Assembly: GCA_023389535.1 (NCBI GenBank)
Contig: JAEWEH010000069.1
Location: forward strand, 1 to 5,182
Source: Pseudomonadota bacterium
GTDB taxonomy: Bacteria > Pseudomonadota > Gammaproteobacteria > Burkholderiales > Burkholderiaceae_B
Direction: 5' to 3'
Length of the DNA stretch: 5,182 bases
A program made the position numbers and the translations under genes. The notes beneath the pieces were generated by a model. It did no database searches. It was not told the DNA's origin and was given only the letters and a program-made list of their open reading frames with translations. Below are positions 1 through 5,182 of this stretch, in pieces. Every line of letters starts with the position of its first letter. Position 1 is the first letter of the stretch.

Positions 1-208
1 GTCCTAGCGCGGCCAGAGCGGTTTCAATACGTTTCCGCAGTTCGGGTTCCCCATTGTGCAATGGATAACCCACGGGTACAGTGATATCTACATCCCTTCC
101 GTTCAGCTTGATTTCGCAATTTTTCGCCGTGACGGCAAGCTTTTTCTTAGTATTGGGGTCGGTCACTTGGGTCAACGCGCCCAGGATTTGCTCAGCGTTT
201 ATGCTCAT
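1..208 (-). CDS. apbC: Iron-sulfur cluster carrier ATPase ApbC/Mrp, N-terminal part only
   Basis: The first 69 codons of a minus-strand gene that runs off the left edge. The translation begins MSINAEQILGALTQVTDPNT and continues to ...ELRKRIETALAALG. This matches the small N-terminal MIP18/DUF59-like (FSCA) domain that precedes the P-loop ATPase domain in ApbC/Mrp proteins; the ATPase domain itself lies outside the window, so no Walker motif can be checked. ApbC/Mrp proteins carry [4Fe-4S] clusters in the cytoplasm and deliver them to apo-proteins. The start at base 208 is preceded by a weak AAGG about ten bases upstream; no other in-frame ATG lies nearby. Divergent placement next to metG is the same arrangement as mrp/metG in E. 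coli, which strengthens the call. The alternative would be another protein with a stand-alone DUF59 domain, which I think less likely. Confidence 0.85.
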   Translation of the reverse strand, partial: MSINAEQILGALTQVTDPNTKKKLAVTAKNCEIKLNGRDVDITVPVGYPLHNGEPELRKRIETALAALG

Positions 209-300
209 ATCGATGGCCTTGCATGAAATTTTTCAGATTCAAGCCTCAAGAATAGCGGATTGAGGGAATTTTTTTCCCCACCTGGGGTCTACACAGTACG

Positions 301-549
301 ATGAATACATTTAATCAAATTATCCGCGGCATCATTTTCCTGGTCCTGGCCATTTGCGGCATGGCGATGGCGTTCATATTCATGATTTCCACCGCTATTG
401 CGGTCGCCATCCTGTATGTCGTGGCGCGCATCAAAGGCCGCCCGTTCGGCGTCAAGGCCTACTGGGAAGAACGCCGCCGCCCGGCAGCTGGCAAGAATGT
501 CTTTAGAAACAAGGATGTAACGGACATAGAGATGCGGGAAATCCGTTAA
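301..549 (+). CDS. Small inner-membrane protein of unknown function (82 aa)
   Basis: I do not recognise a named family. Residues about 9-44 form one long hydrophobic stretch (IIRGIIFLVLAICG... to ...AVAILYVVARI), long enough for a single extended helix or a tight hairpin of two short membrane helices. It is followed by a basic, aromatic cytoplasmic-looking segment (residues 45-66, containing GRPFGVKAYWEERRRP) and a charged tail ending DVTDIEMREIR. The positive-inside rule suggests the C-terminus is cytoplasmic. There is no convincing Shine-Dalgarno: a GGGG at 284-287 sits 13 bases before the ATG, inside a small CCCC/GGGG stem. Protein-like architecture and placement in the apbC-metG gap support a real gene. 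The opposite-strand reading of the same bases (289-630) has no such architecture. Function unknown. Confidence 0.6.
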   Translation: MNTFNQIIRGIIFLVLAICGMAMAFIFMISTAIAVAILYVVARIKGRPFGVKAYWEERRRPAAGKNVFRNKDVTDIEMREIR

Positions 550-572
550 TCGCCAATCTGTCGGCGCGTCAT

Positions 573-596
573 ACCCGGGGCGTGCGCCGCCCGGGT
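573..596 (+). other. GC-rich hairpin downstream of the small membrane protein gene
   Basis: ACCCGGG at 573-579 pairs with CCCGGGT at 590-596, and two further inner pairs form if one G is bulged. It lies 24 bases after the stop of the small membrane protein gene. The bases that follow (TGCACAG) contain no T-run, so this is not a standard intrinsic terminator; it may protect or destabilise the 3' end or belong to a larger structured RNA. Confidence 0.4.
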
Positions 597-617
597 TGCA
601 CAGTGCGCCGCACTTAC

Positions 618-658
618 AATTGATCACCAATCCACACTAACTAGAACCTTGGTCAATT
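618..658 (+). other. Long interrupted stem-loop in the metG upstream spacer
   Basis: AATTG (618-622) and ACCAA (626-630) pair with TTGGT (649-653) and CAATT (654-658), giving a ten-pair stem with a three-base bulge and an 18-base loop. The stem is AU-rich, unlike the GC-rich hairpins on either side, so chance pairing from base composition is less of a worry than for those. Function unknown. Confidence 0.35.
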
Positions 659-666
659 CCTAAGGG

Positions 667-694
667 CCGCGGGCGAATGCCTTGCGGCCCGCGG
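667..694 (+). terminator. Possible weak terminator or leader hairpin before metG
   Basis: CCGCGGGC (667-674) is a perfect inverted match to GCCCGCGG (687-694) with a 12-base loop, followed by TGTTTGGG. The strong stem with a short, imperfect T-run could end transcription from the small membrane protein gene. It sits 102 bases before the metG start, so it could instead be part of a metG leader if transcription begins upstream. Confidence 0.35.
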
Positions 695-796
695 TGTTTG
701 GGCTCGTCCTGCATAATGCCCGGGAAAGCCCTAAAATCTTGGGTCACCTTGTCGCGGGCGTTGCCCCGTATCCTTTTCATTATTTCAATCAAGCAC

Positions 797-2869
797 ATGT
801 CGCGCACGATTTTTGTTACCACTGCCCTGCCTTATGCCAACGGCTCCTTTCACATCGGCCACATCATGGAATACATCCAGGCCGACATCTGGGTCCGTTC
901 CATGCGCATGTCGGGGCATACGGTGCATTTCGTCGGCGCCGACGACGCGCATGGCGCGCCCATCATGCTCAAGGCCGAAAGCGAGGGCATCACCCCGCAG
1001 GCGCTGGTCGCCCGCTATGCGAGCGAACGCCCGCAGTATCTGAACGGCTTTCACATTGCCTTCGACCACTGGCATTCCACGGATTCCCCCGAGAACGTGG
1101 CATTGTCCCAGGACATCTACCGCAGCCTGAAGGCCGCTGGCTTTATCGAATCGCGTACCATCGAGCAGTTCTATGATCCCGTCAAAGGCATGTTCCTGCC
1201 GGATCGCTATATCAAAGGCGAATGCCCGCGTTGCCACGCCAAAGACCAGTACGGGGACTCTTGCGAGTCCTGTGGGGCGGTCTATTCGCCGACAGAACTG
1301 ATCGAACCCTACTCCACGCTGACCAAGGCGCGGCCAGTACTCAAGTCGTCCGAACACTTTTTCTTCAAGCTGTCGGACCCGCGCTGCGTCGAGTTTCTGC
1401 AAGAATGGACCACGGGCAGCAACGCCAGCGGCAACAGACGCCTGCAGCCGGAAGTGCTGGCCAAGACGCGCGAATGGCTGGGCACCGGCGCCGACGGCGG
1501 CGAGGCCAAGCTGGCCGACTGGGATATTTCCCGCGACGAACCTTACTTCGGCATCCCCATCCCGGATGCGCCCGGCAAATATTTCTACGTCTGGCTGGAC
1601 GCACCGGTCGGCTACCTGGCCTCCCTGAAAGCTTATTGCGACAAGATCGGCCTGGACTTCGACGCCTTGCTATCGCCCGATGGCAACACCGAACAGGTGC
1701 ACTTCATCGGCAAGGACATCGTGTACTTCCATGCCTTGTTCTGGCCGGCCATGCTGAAGTTTTCGGGCCGCAAGACGCCTGACGGCCTGCATGTGCACGG
1801 TTTCATTACCGTCAGCGGCGAGAAAATGTCCAAAAGCCGCGGCACCGGCATTTCGCCGCTGCGCTACCTGGACATCGGCATGAATGCCGAATGGATGCGC
1901 TATTACATCGCCGCCAAGCTGAATTCCCACGTCGAAGACCTGGATTTCAACCCCGACGACTTCATTGCACGCGTCAATAGCGACCTTATCGGCAAGTATG
2001 TCAATATCGCCAGCCGCGCGGCCAATTTCATCAGCAAGCATTTCGACGGCAAGCTGGCCTACCTGGGCGACACCCAGGTTCTGCAAGACGAACTGGCGCA
2101 AGTAGCCGAAAAGGTGCGCGCGGATTTCGAATTGCGCGAGTACGGCCGCGCCATCCGCGGCATCATGGCGCATGCAGACCATATCAACCAGGCCTTCGAT
2201 GCGGCTCAGCCATGGATCATGGCCAAGGGCATAGCCAGTGCCACGGACGAGCACAAGGCCGCGCTGCAGAATGTCTGCTCGCGCGCCCTGGCGGGTTTCA
2301 AGGCATTGTCCGTGATGCTTGCACCGGTGCTGCCGGCCTTGTCGGCGCGCGTCGCACAAGAACTGTTCGGCGCCACGCAAGGTTATGTATGGTCCGACGC
2401 GGGGCAATTGCCCGACCGCATTGCGCCCTTCAAGCATCTGATGCAGCGTGTCGACCCGAAGATGCTGGATGAACTGTTCGAGCCCCCTGTCGAAGCTCCG
2501 CCGGCCCCGGGCGGCTCGGCCATCGCCGACACCATAGACATCAAAGATTTCGCCAAAGTGGACCTGCGCATTGCTCGTATCGTCGCATGCGAGGAAGTGG
2601 AAGGTTCCGACAAACTGCTGCGGCTGACGCTGGATGCGGACGAAGGCCGCCACCGGCAGGTGTTTTCCGGCATCAAGTCCAGCTACCAGCCCGCCGATCT
2701 CGTCGGCAAGCTGACCGTGCTGGTCGCCAACCTGGCGCCGCGCAAGATGCGCTTTGGTGTCTCGGAAGGCATGGTGCTGGCCGCCAGCCACGACGATGAA
2801 AGCGTCGACCCAGGCATCTATATCCTGGAACCATGGCCGGGTGCGAAGCCCGGCATGCGCATCAGCTAG
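797..2869 (+). CDS. metG: Methionyl-tRNA synthetase (690 aa)
   Basis: Charges tRNA-Met with methionine in the cytoplasm, using ATP; essential. This is a class I synthetase. The ATP-binding HIGH motif is at residues 19-22, inside [14 protein letters not shown] zinc knuckle of two CxxC pairs (Cys143/Cys146 and Cys156/Cys159) lies in the insertion, and the KMSKS loop is at 343-347. The C-terminal segment (about 579-690, from [18 protein letters not shown]) is the EMAPII/Trbp111-like tRNA-binding and dimerisation domain, as in the long E. coli-type enzyme; 690 residues is normal for that form. The frame is open back to 677, but the ATG at 797 is chosen because [16 protein letters not shown] is where the family begins. 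No clear Shine-Dalgarno precedes it. A CATAAT at 712-717 and a TAAAAT at 732-737 are possible -10 boxes without a good -35. Confidence 0.97.
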   Translation: MSRTIFVTTALPYANGSFHIGHIMEYIQADIWVRSMRMSGHTVHFVGADDAHGAPIMLKAESEGITPQALVARYASERPQYLNGFHIAFDHWHSTDSPENVALSQDIYRSLKAAGFIESRTIEQFYDPVKGMFLPDRYIKGECPRCHAKDQYGDSCESCGAVYSPTELIEPYSTLTKARPVLKSSEHFFFKLSDPRCVEFLQEWTTGSNASGNRRLQPEVLAKTREWLGTGADGGEAKLADWDISRDEPYFGIPIPDAPGKYFYVWLDAPVGYLASLKAYCDKIGLDFDALLSPDGNTEQVHFIGKDIVYFHALFWPAMLKFSGRKTPDGLHVHGFITVSGEKMSKSRGTGISPLRYLDIGMNAEWMRYYIAAKLNSHVEDLDFNPDDFIARVNSDLIGKYVNIASRAANFISKHFDGKLAYLGDTQVLQDELAQVAEKVRADFELREYGRAIRGIMAHADHINQAFDAAQPWIMAKGIASATDEHKAALQNVCSRALAGFKALSVMLAPVLPALSARVAQELFGATQGYVWSDAGQLPDRIAPFKHLMQRVDPKMLDELFEPPVEAPPAPGGSAIADTIDIKDFAKVDLRIARIVACEEVEGSDKLLRLTLDADEGRHRQVFSGIKSSYQPADLVGKLTVLVANLAPRKMRFGVSEGMVLAASHDDESVDPGIYILEPWPGAKPGMRIS

Positions 2870-2877
2870 CATTCATC

Positions 2878-3837
2878 ATGGACAGGCCGCAAGACCTCGG
2901 CATTCCGCCCGGCGACGAGCCCAACGAGGCAGCCCGCCACCAGGCGGCTCACCGCAGCACCATGGTCAGTGTCGTCGTCAACGTTCTGTTGACGGCTGTA
3001 CAGCTGGTCATCGGGCTGTTCGCGCACTCGCAGGCCTTGGTTGCGGACGCCATCCATTCATTGTCCGATCTGGTTTCCGATGGCGTTGTCCTGGTGGCCA
3101 ACAAACACAGCCGCAAAGCGCCCGACGCCCAGCATCCCTATGGCCACCGCCGCTTCGAAACAGCCGCGTCGCTTACGATCGGCGCGCTGTTACTGGCCGT
3201 CGGGCTAGGCATGCTATGGAGCAGTTTCACCAAGCTTCAGAATCCCGCGGCCATCCCGGAAGTTCATCGCGCCGCCCTGTTCGTCGCGCTGCTTGCGCTC
3301 GCCTCCAAGGAACTGCTGTTCCGTTATCTGCTGCGCGTCGCAGAGCGCGTACGCTCGTCGATGCTGGTGGCCAATGCCTGGCATGCGCGCTCCGATGCCG
3401 CCTCGTCTTTTGTGGTGGCGCTGGGCATACTGGGCAACTTGGTCGGCTTTCACCTTGCCGACCCGCTGGCCGCCCTGGTTGTCGGTTTGATGATCGCGCG
3501 CATGGGATGGAAGTTCTTCTTCGCCTCGTTCAACGTCCTGATGGATTCAGCCGTTGATGACAACACCGAAGCGCGCATCCGCGGCCATCTGCTGTCCACC
3601 CCGGGCGTGATGGGCATACATGGGCTGAAGACCCGTAAGCTGGGCGACATGATCTGGGTGGAAGTCGATATTGAAATGGATGGCGAGCTGACCGTCGCCC
3701 AAGGGCACGCCATTGCCACCGAAGCGCGCAAACGCGTCATGCAGAACGAAGCCGTGCTGGATGTCATGACCCACTTCGACCCGGTGCAGGTGTCCGGTCC
3801 CGCAACCACTCCGGGGCCCAGATCGACTGCGCCCTGA
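2878..3837 (+). CDS. Cation diffusion facilitator (CDF) family divalent metal exporter (319 aa)
   Basis: An inner-membrane metal/proton antiporter exporting Zn2+ or a similar divalent ion. Six membrane segments lie at roughly 30-49, 53-76, 96-116, 131-152, 163-190 and 192-212, followed by the cytoplasmic ferredoxin-like domain (about 222-303). The transport site is visible as His60-x3-Asp64 in helix 2 (ADAIHSLSD) and His169-x3-Asp173 in helix 5 (NAWHARSD). The HPYGH motif at 86-90 is typical of the family. C-terminal candidate ligands are His248, His277, His299 and Asp301. The residue matching His248 of E. coli YiiP appears to be Asp264 here. An HD/HD site favours zinc and argues against the manganese CDF group (DxxxD in both helices). 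The ATG at 2878 is 8 bases after the metG stop, so cotranscription is likely; there is no Shine-Dalgarno in that gap. The metal is inferred, not shown. Confidence 0.92.
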   Translation: MDRPQDLGIPPGDEPNEAARHQAAHRSTMVSVVVNVLLTAVQLVIGLFAHSQALVADAIHSLSDLVSDGVVLVANKHSRKAPDAQHPYGHRRFETAASLTIGALLLAVGLGMLWSSFTKLQNPAAIPEVHRAALFVALLALASKELLFRYLLRVAERVRSSMLVANAWHARSDAASSFVVALGILGNLVGFHLADPLAALVVGLMIARMGWKFFFASFNVLMDSAVDDNTEARIRGHLLSTPGVMGIHGLKTRKLGDMIWVEVDIEMDGELTVAQGHAIATEARKRVMQNEAVLDVMTHFDPVQVSGPATTPGPRSTAP

Positions 3838-3867
3838 ATGTCCGGCGCGTCGCCCCTGGTGAAGTCG

Positions 3868-4023
3868 CTATCGCCTTGTGCGCGGCACCGAAACCTGCGC
3901 CGCCAGTTCCAGCACCAGCGGCAACAATACGCTACGCGCAGTGCCTACGTCGTGACGCGTGCGCAAGGTCGACAAGTTGATGACGGCGACCCCGGACCGG
4001 CGGCCTCGGGGCGAGCGCGAGAA
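3868..4023 (-). pseudogene. C-terminal remnant of an IclR-family transcriptional regulator
   Basis: On the minus strand, 51 codons end in TAG at 3868-3870. They include GVAVINLSTLRTRHDV followed by a leucine-rich helix, RSVLLPLVLELAAQVSVP. From memory, this resembles the end of IclR-family effector domains: a strand of the form GxVVAALNVST, a short basic/polar loop, then a final helix of the type LLPxLxxAAxxI. An in-frame TGA at 4024-4026 stops the frame just upstream. Neither the rest of the effector domain nor the N-terminal helix-turn-helix is found between here and the next gene, so this would be a decayed or deleted copy. It lies on the same strand as, and just past, the crotonase gene, so it may once have been that gene's neighbour. 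Short length makes the family call moderate; a chance open frame in GC-rich DNA is the alternative. Confidence 0.5.
3990..4011. other. GC hairpin between convergent genes
   Basis: CCCCG (3990-3994) pairs with CGGGG (4007-4011), with two possible inner C-G pairs. No T-run follows on either strand, so it is not a typical intrinsic terminator, although it lies between the converging CDF and crotonase genes where termination is expected. It also falls within the proposed IclR remnant. Confidence 0.25.
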
Positions 4024-4046
4024 TCATCCATGCGAGCGGCTCCCGG

Positions 4047-4838
4047 TCAACGGCCCTGCCACTGAGGAGTGTCGCGGGCGACGAAAGCGCGCACGCCCTC
4101 GCGGAAATCCTGGCTGGCATACACACGTTCGACGATGTCGTCATCCTGCGGCACGAAGTCGCCGTAGGCCCTCTTGATTGCCAGCTTGGCCGCGCCCATG
4201 GTCAGTGGCGCATGCGAAAGCAATGTGTCGCACAAGCTTTGCACATGCTCATCCAGGCGCGCAGCCTCGATGATATCCAGATAAAGCGGCGGCAGCGACT
4301 CGGCGGGAAGCAGTTGGCCGAACATCAAGATGCGCGCCACCGCACTTTCGCCCAAGGACCGCAAGAGCCGCTGCACATTTGCCGCCGACAGGCAGTTGCC
4401 CACCGTGCGTGCTATAGGCGCACCGAAGCGGCTACCCGGCGTGGCCACCCGGTAATCGCAGGCGTTCGCCAGCACCAGCCCAGCGCCGACGGCATATCCT
4501 TGCACCACCGCTATCGTGGGCATGGGCAGGGTCTCGACGGCGGAGACAATGGCATCGACTTTATGCTCGTAGGCGACGCCGTCGTGCCCATCCTTGAAGT
4601 CCAGGAACTGTTCGATATCGGTGCCCGCGACGAAAGCACGGTCGCCGGCGCCGGAAAACACCGCCACGCGTATCTGTGGCGCAGCCCGCAAGGTGTCGCA
4701 GATCTTGGCCAATTCTTCATACATGGGCCACGTCACGGCATTGCGCGCTTGAGGCCGGTCGAAACAGATGCGCGCCACAGGGCCGTCGATAGACAGGCGC
4801 GTCGCGCCTTTTGCCGCTGCATGAGGGTCAGAGGTCAT
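4047..4838 (-). CDS. Enoyl-CoA hydratase/isomerase (crotonase) family protein lacking both catalytic Glu (263 aa)
   Basis: A crotonase-fold acyl-CoA enzyme of normal length for the family. Visible landmarks are RPQARNAV (28-35) at the start of the CoA-binding region, GDRAFVAGTDI (65-75) giving the first oxyanion-hole strand, and GYAVGAGLVLANACDYRVA (114-132) giving the second. The acyl-CoA binding core is thus intact. Aligned by eye to rat mitochondrial hydratase, the residue matching Glu144 is Val122 and the one matching Glu164 (the PE motif) is Ile142, in GAPIARTVGNCLS. Water addition by the classical two-glutamate mechanism is therefore unlikely. I have a recollection that PIARTLGNCLS-type sequences form a recurring subfamily, so this is probably a distinct group rather than a damaged gene. 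The start at 4838 is chosen because homologous sequence begins there; GGGAA lies about eight bases upstream. The frame is open for 75 more codons, but those read as non-protein-like sequence. Substrate unknown. Confidence 0.88.
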   Translation of the reverse strand: MTSDPHAAAKGATRLSIDGPVARICFDRPQARNAVTWPMYEELAKICDTLRAAPQIRVAVFSGAGDRAFVAGTDIEQFLDFKDGHDGVAYEHKVDAIVSAVETLPMPTIAVVQGYAVGAGLVLANACDYRVATPGSRFGAPIARTVGNCLSAANVQRLLRSLGESAVARILMFGQLLPAESLPPLYLDIIEAARLDEHVQSLCDTLLSHAPLTMGAAKLAIKRAYGDFVPQDDDIVERVYASQDFREGVRAFVARDTPQWQGR

Positions 4839-4903
4839 GTGATATTCCCGTGTATTTCTTCTGTACACCGGACAGTTCCGCCTGCCCGGCGCGCCGCGCC
4901 CAT
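4835..4903 (-). CDS. Possible 22-codon leader ORF translationally coupled to the crotonase gene
   Basis: Minus-strand reading MGAARRAGGTVRCTEEIHGN-IT then TGA. Three ATGs stand in a row (4909-4901), preceded by AAAGAGG (4917-4911). That is the best Shine-Dalgarno in this spacer on the minus strand, and its spacing of about seven bases best suits the third ATG. The TGA overlaps the crotonase ATG (ATGA), the classic geometry for translational coupling. The crotonase start itself has only a weak site, so ribosomes may arrive through this ORF. The peptide is Arg/Gly-rich and resembles no family I know. It could be chance; no conservation evidence is available. Confidence 0.3.
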   Translation of the reverse strand: MGAARRAGGTVRCTEEIHGNIT

Positions 4904-4973
4904 CATCATACCTCTTTAGGTTCGCCTTTTTTCCGTGATCTGAAGCGCTGATTTTTGGTCTCCATATCGTTAC

Positions 4974-4987
4974 TAGGGCAATCCCTA
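4974..4987. promoter_or_regulatory. Inverted repeat, candidate operator in the divergent spacer
   Basis: TAGGG-CAAT-CCCTA is a perfect 5+5 inverted repeat with a four-base centre. It ends 11 bases before the -35 box of the rightward promoter, and about 70 bases upstream of the leftward leader ORF. The position would suit an activator or repressor of either gene. I cannot name the protein that would bind it. Confidence 0.35.
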
Positions 4988-4998
4988 TACGGTTCTTC

Positions 4999-5029
4999 TT
5001 GACCTTCCCATCGTGGAAAGGTGTAGCGT
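4999..5029 (+). promoter_or_regulatory. CueR-type (MerR-family) copper-responsive promoter
   Basis: A -35 box TTGACC (4999-5004) and a -10-like TAGCGT (5024-5029) are separated by 19 bases, the elongated spacing typical of MerR-family promoters. Within the spacer and overlapping the -35 is a 21-base dyad (5002-5022): left arm ACCTTCCCA, right arm TGGAAAGGT. It has eight of ten positions pairing symmetrically around C5012. ACCTTCC...GGAAGGT is the known CueR operator of the E. coli copA promoter, which shares the TTGACCTTCCC start. It differs clearly from the MerR, ZntR and PbrR/CadR operators as I know them. Transcription would start near 5036, about 20 bases before the downstream ATG. Copper (or silver/gold) induction is inferred from the operator; the regulator gene is not in the window. 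Confidence 0.8.
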
Positions 5030-5056
5030 TGCGAAAGTCGTACACAGGAGCCTCCC

Positions 5057-5182
5057 ATGCCACTCAACTCGCACAAACTCATTTCCATCACTTTTGCGGC
5101 CGCATTTGCCGCCTCTGGCTTTGCCTACGCCGCCTCGCCGTCAATGGATCACGCCGGCCATGGCGCGCATGCTGTCCACGAA
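5057..5182 (+). CDS. Secreted His-rich, probably periplasmic copper-binding protein, N-terminal part only
   Basis: The first 42 codons of a gene cut by the right edge. Residues 1-25 are a Sec signal peptide: a short basic/polar start (MPLNSHK), a hydrophobic core (LISITFAAAFAASGF) and an AYA cleavage site before Ala26. The mature start contains SMDHAGHGAHAVHE, with His32, His35, His38 and His41 at every third residue plus Met30, an arrangement suited to Cu(I)/Cu(II) capture. A strong AGGAG (5046-5050) lies six bases before the ATG. The CueR-type promoter just upstream independently points to copper. Such starts are seen in DUF305/CopM-like metallochaperones, cupredoxins and multicopper-oxidase leaders. 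DUF305 is my best guess, but the defining domain lies beyond the window, so no family is assigned. Confidence 0.8.
   Translation, partial: MPLNSHKLISITFAAAFAASGFAYAASPSMDHAGHGAHAVHE

Noticed and set aside
81..263. 60-residue plus-strand frame with a hydrophobic stretch
   Set aside because: It is antisense to the conserved ApbC N-terminal domain and its apparent hydrophobicity arises from that.
264..287. Small inverted repeats GGGAA/TTCCC and CCCC/GGGG upstream of the small membrane protein gene
   Set aside because: The stems are four or five pairs long and overlap each other; too weak to call an operator or terminator, and no good -35/-10 pair could be placed for either divergent gene.
289..630. 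113-residue minus-strand frame over the small membrane protein gene
   Set aside because: Its composition (many His, Asp, Asn, Arg, no domain) is that of an antisense shadow, while the plus-strand frame has a clear membrane-protein layout.
677..796. 40-residue N-terminal extension of MetRS
   Set aside because: The family begins at [16 protein letters not shown], and the extra residues come from the hairpin-containing spacer with no protein-like character.
1670..2872. 400-residue open frame on the minus strand opposite metG
   Set aside because: It is fully antisense to a clear metG reading frame. Its translation shows no recognisable domain, and such mirror frames are common opposite GC-rich coding sequence.
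2754..3557. 267-residue plus-strand frame across the metG-CDF junction
   Set aside because: It lies out of frame over two confidently identified genes, and its Arg/Gly/Ser-rich translation is typical of an off-frame shadow.
3838..4065. 75-residue plus-strand frame starting immediately after the CDF stop
   Set aside because: Tempting as a coupled third operon gene, but the translation is low-complexity Arg/Gln/Ser/Pro-rich. The opposite strand gives a more protein-like IclR remnant, and the frame runs into the crotonase 3' end.
4212..4919. 235-residue plus-strand frame opposite the crotonase gene
   Set aside because: It is antisense to conserved crotonase motifs, and its Arg/His/Gln-rich translation resembles no protein family.
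4911..4932. Possible intrinsic terminator AGG-TTCG-CCT followed by a T-run on the plus strand
   Set aside because: Only three base pairs can form in the stem, and no plus-strand gene ends just upstream; the T-run is probably incidental.
4839..5063. N-terminal extension of the crotonase gene by 75 residues
   Set aside because: The extension would cover the CueR-type promoter and inverted repeat, lacks crotonase similarity, and would make the protein abnormally long for the family.

Overview
This looks like a chromosomal segment of a fairly GC-rich betaproteobacterium. Alcaligenaceae (Bordetella, Achromobacter, Pusillimonas and relatives) is my best guess, from protein style and gene order rather than any database search. 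The left half is housekeeping: an apbC/mrp gene (cut by the window edge, minus strand) diverges from metG (plus strand). This is the same divergent mrp/metG pairing known in Escherichia coli. A small membrane protein gene and a hairpin-rich 247-base spacer lie between them here.

metG (797-2869) is complete and is followed after 8 bases by a cation diffusion facilitator (CDF) metal exporter (2878-3837), probably in one transcript. Beyond it, 3838-4046 holds no intact gene. On its minus strand it carries what reads as the orphaned C-terminal ~50 residues of an IclR-family regulator. Next comes a minus-strand crotonase-fold gene (4047-4838) of the enoyl-CoA hydratase/isomerase family, in which both canonical catalytic glutamates are replaced.

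The 218-base divergent spacer 4839-5056 is the most information-dense part of the window. For the leftward crotonase gene it holds a possible 22-codon leader ORF with a strong ribosome binding site, whose stop overlaps the crotonase start. Centrally there is a 14-base inverted repeat. For the rightward gene there is a very good CueR-type (MerR-family) copper-responsive promoter with a 19-base spacer and an overlapping dyad. That promoter fires into a gene cut off by the right edge. It encodes a signal peptide followed by a histidine-rich mature N-terminus with His at every third residue, fitting a periplasmic copper-binding protein (possibly DUF305/CopM-like). Thus the right end probably opens a copper-response locus. 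I saw no mobile element, CRISPR array, tRNA or rRNA.
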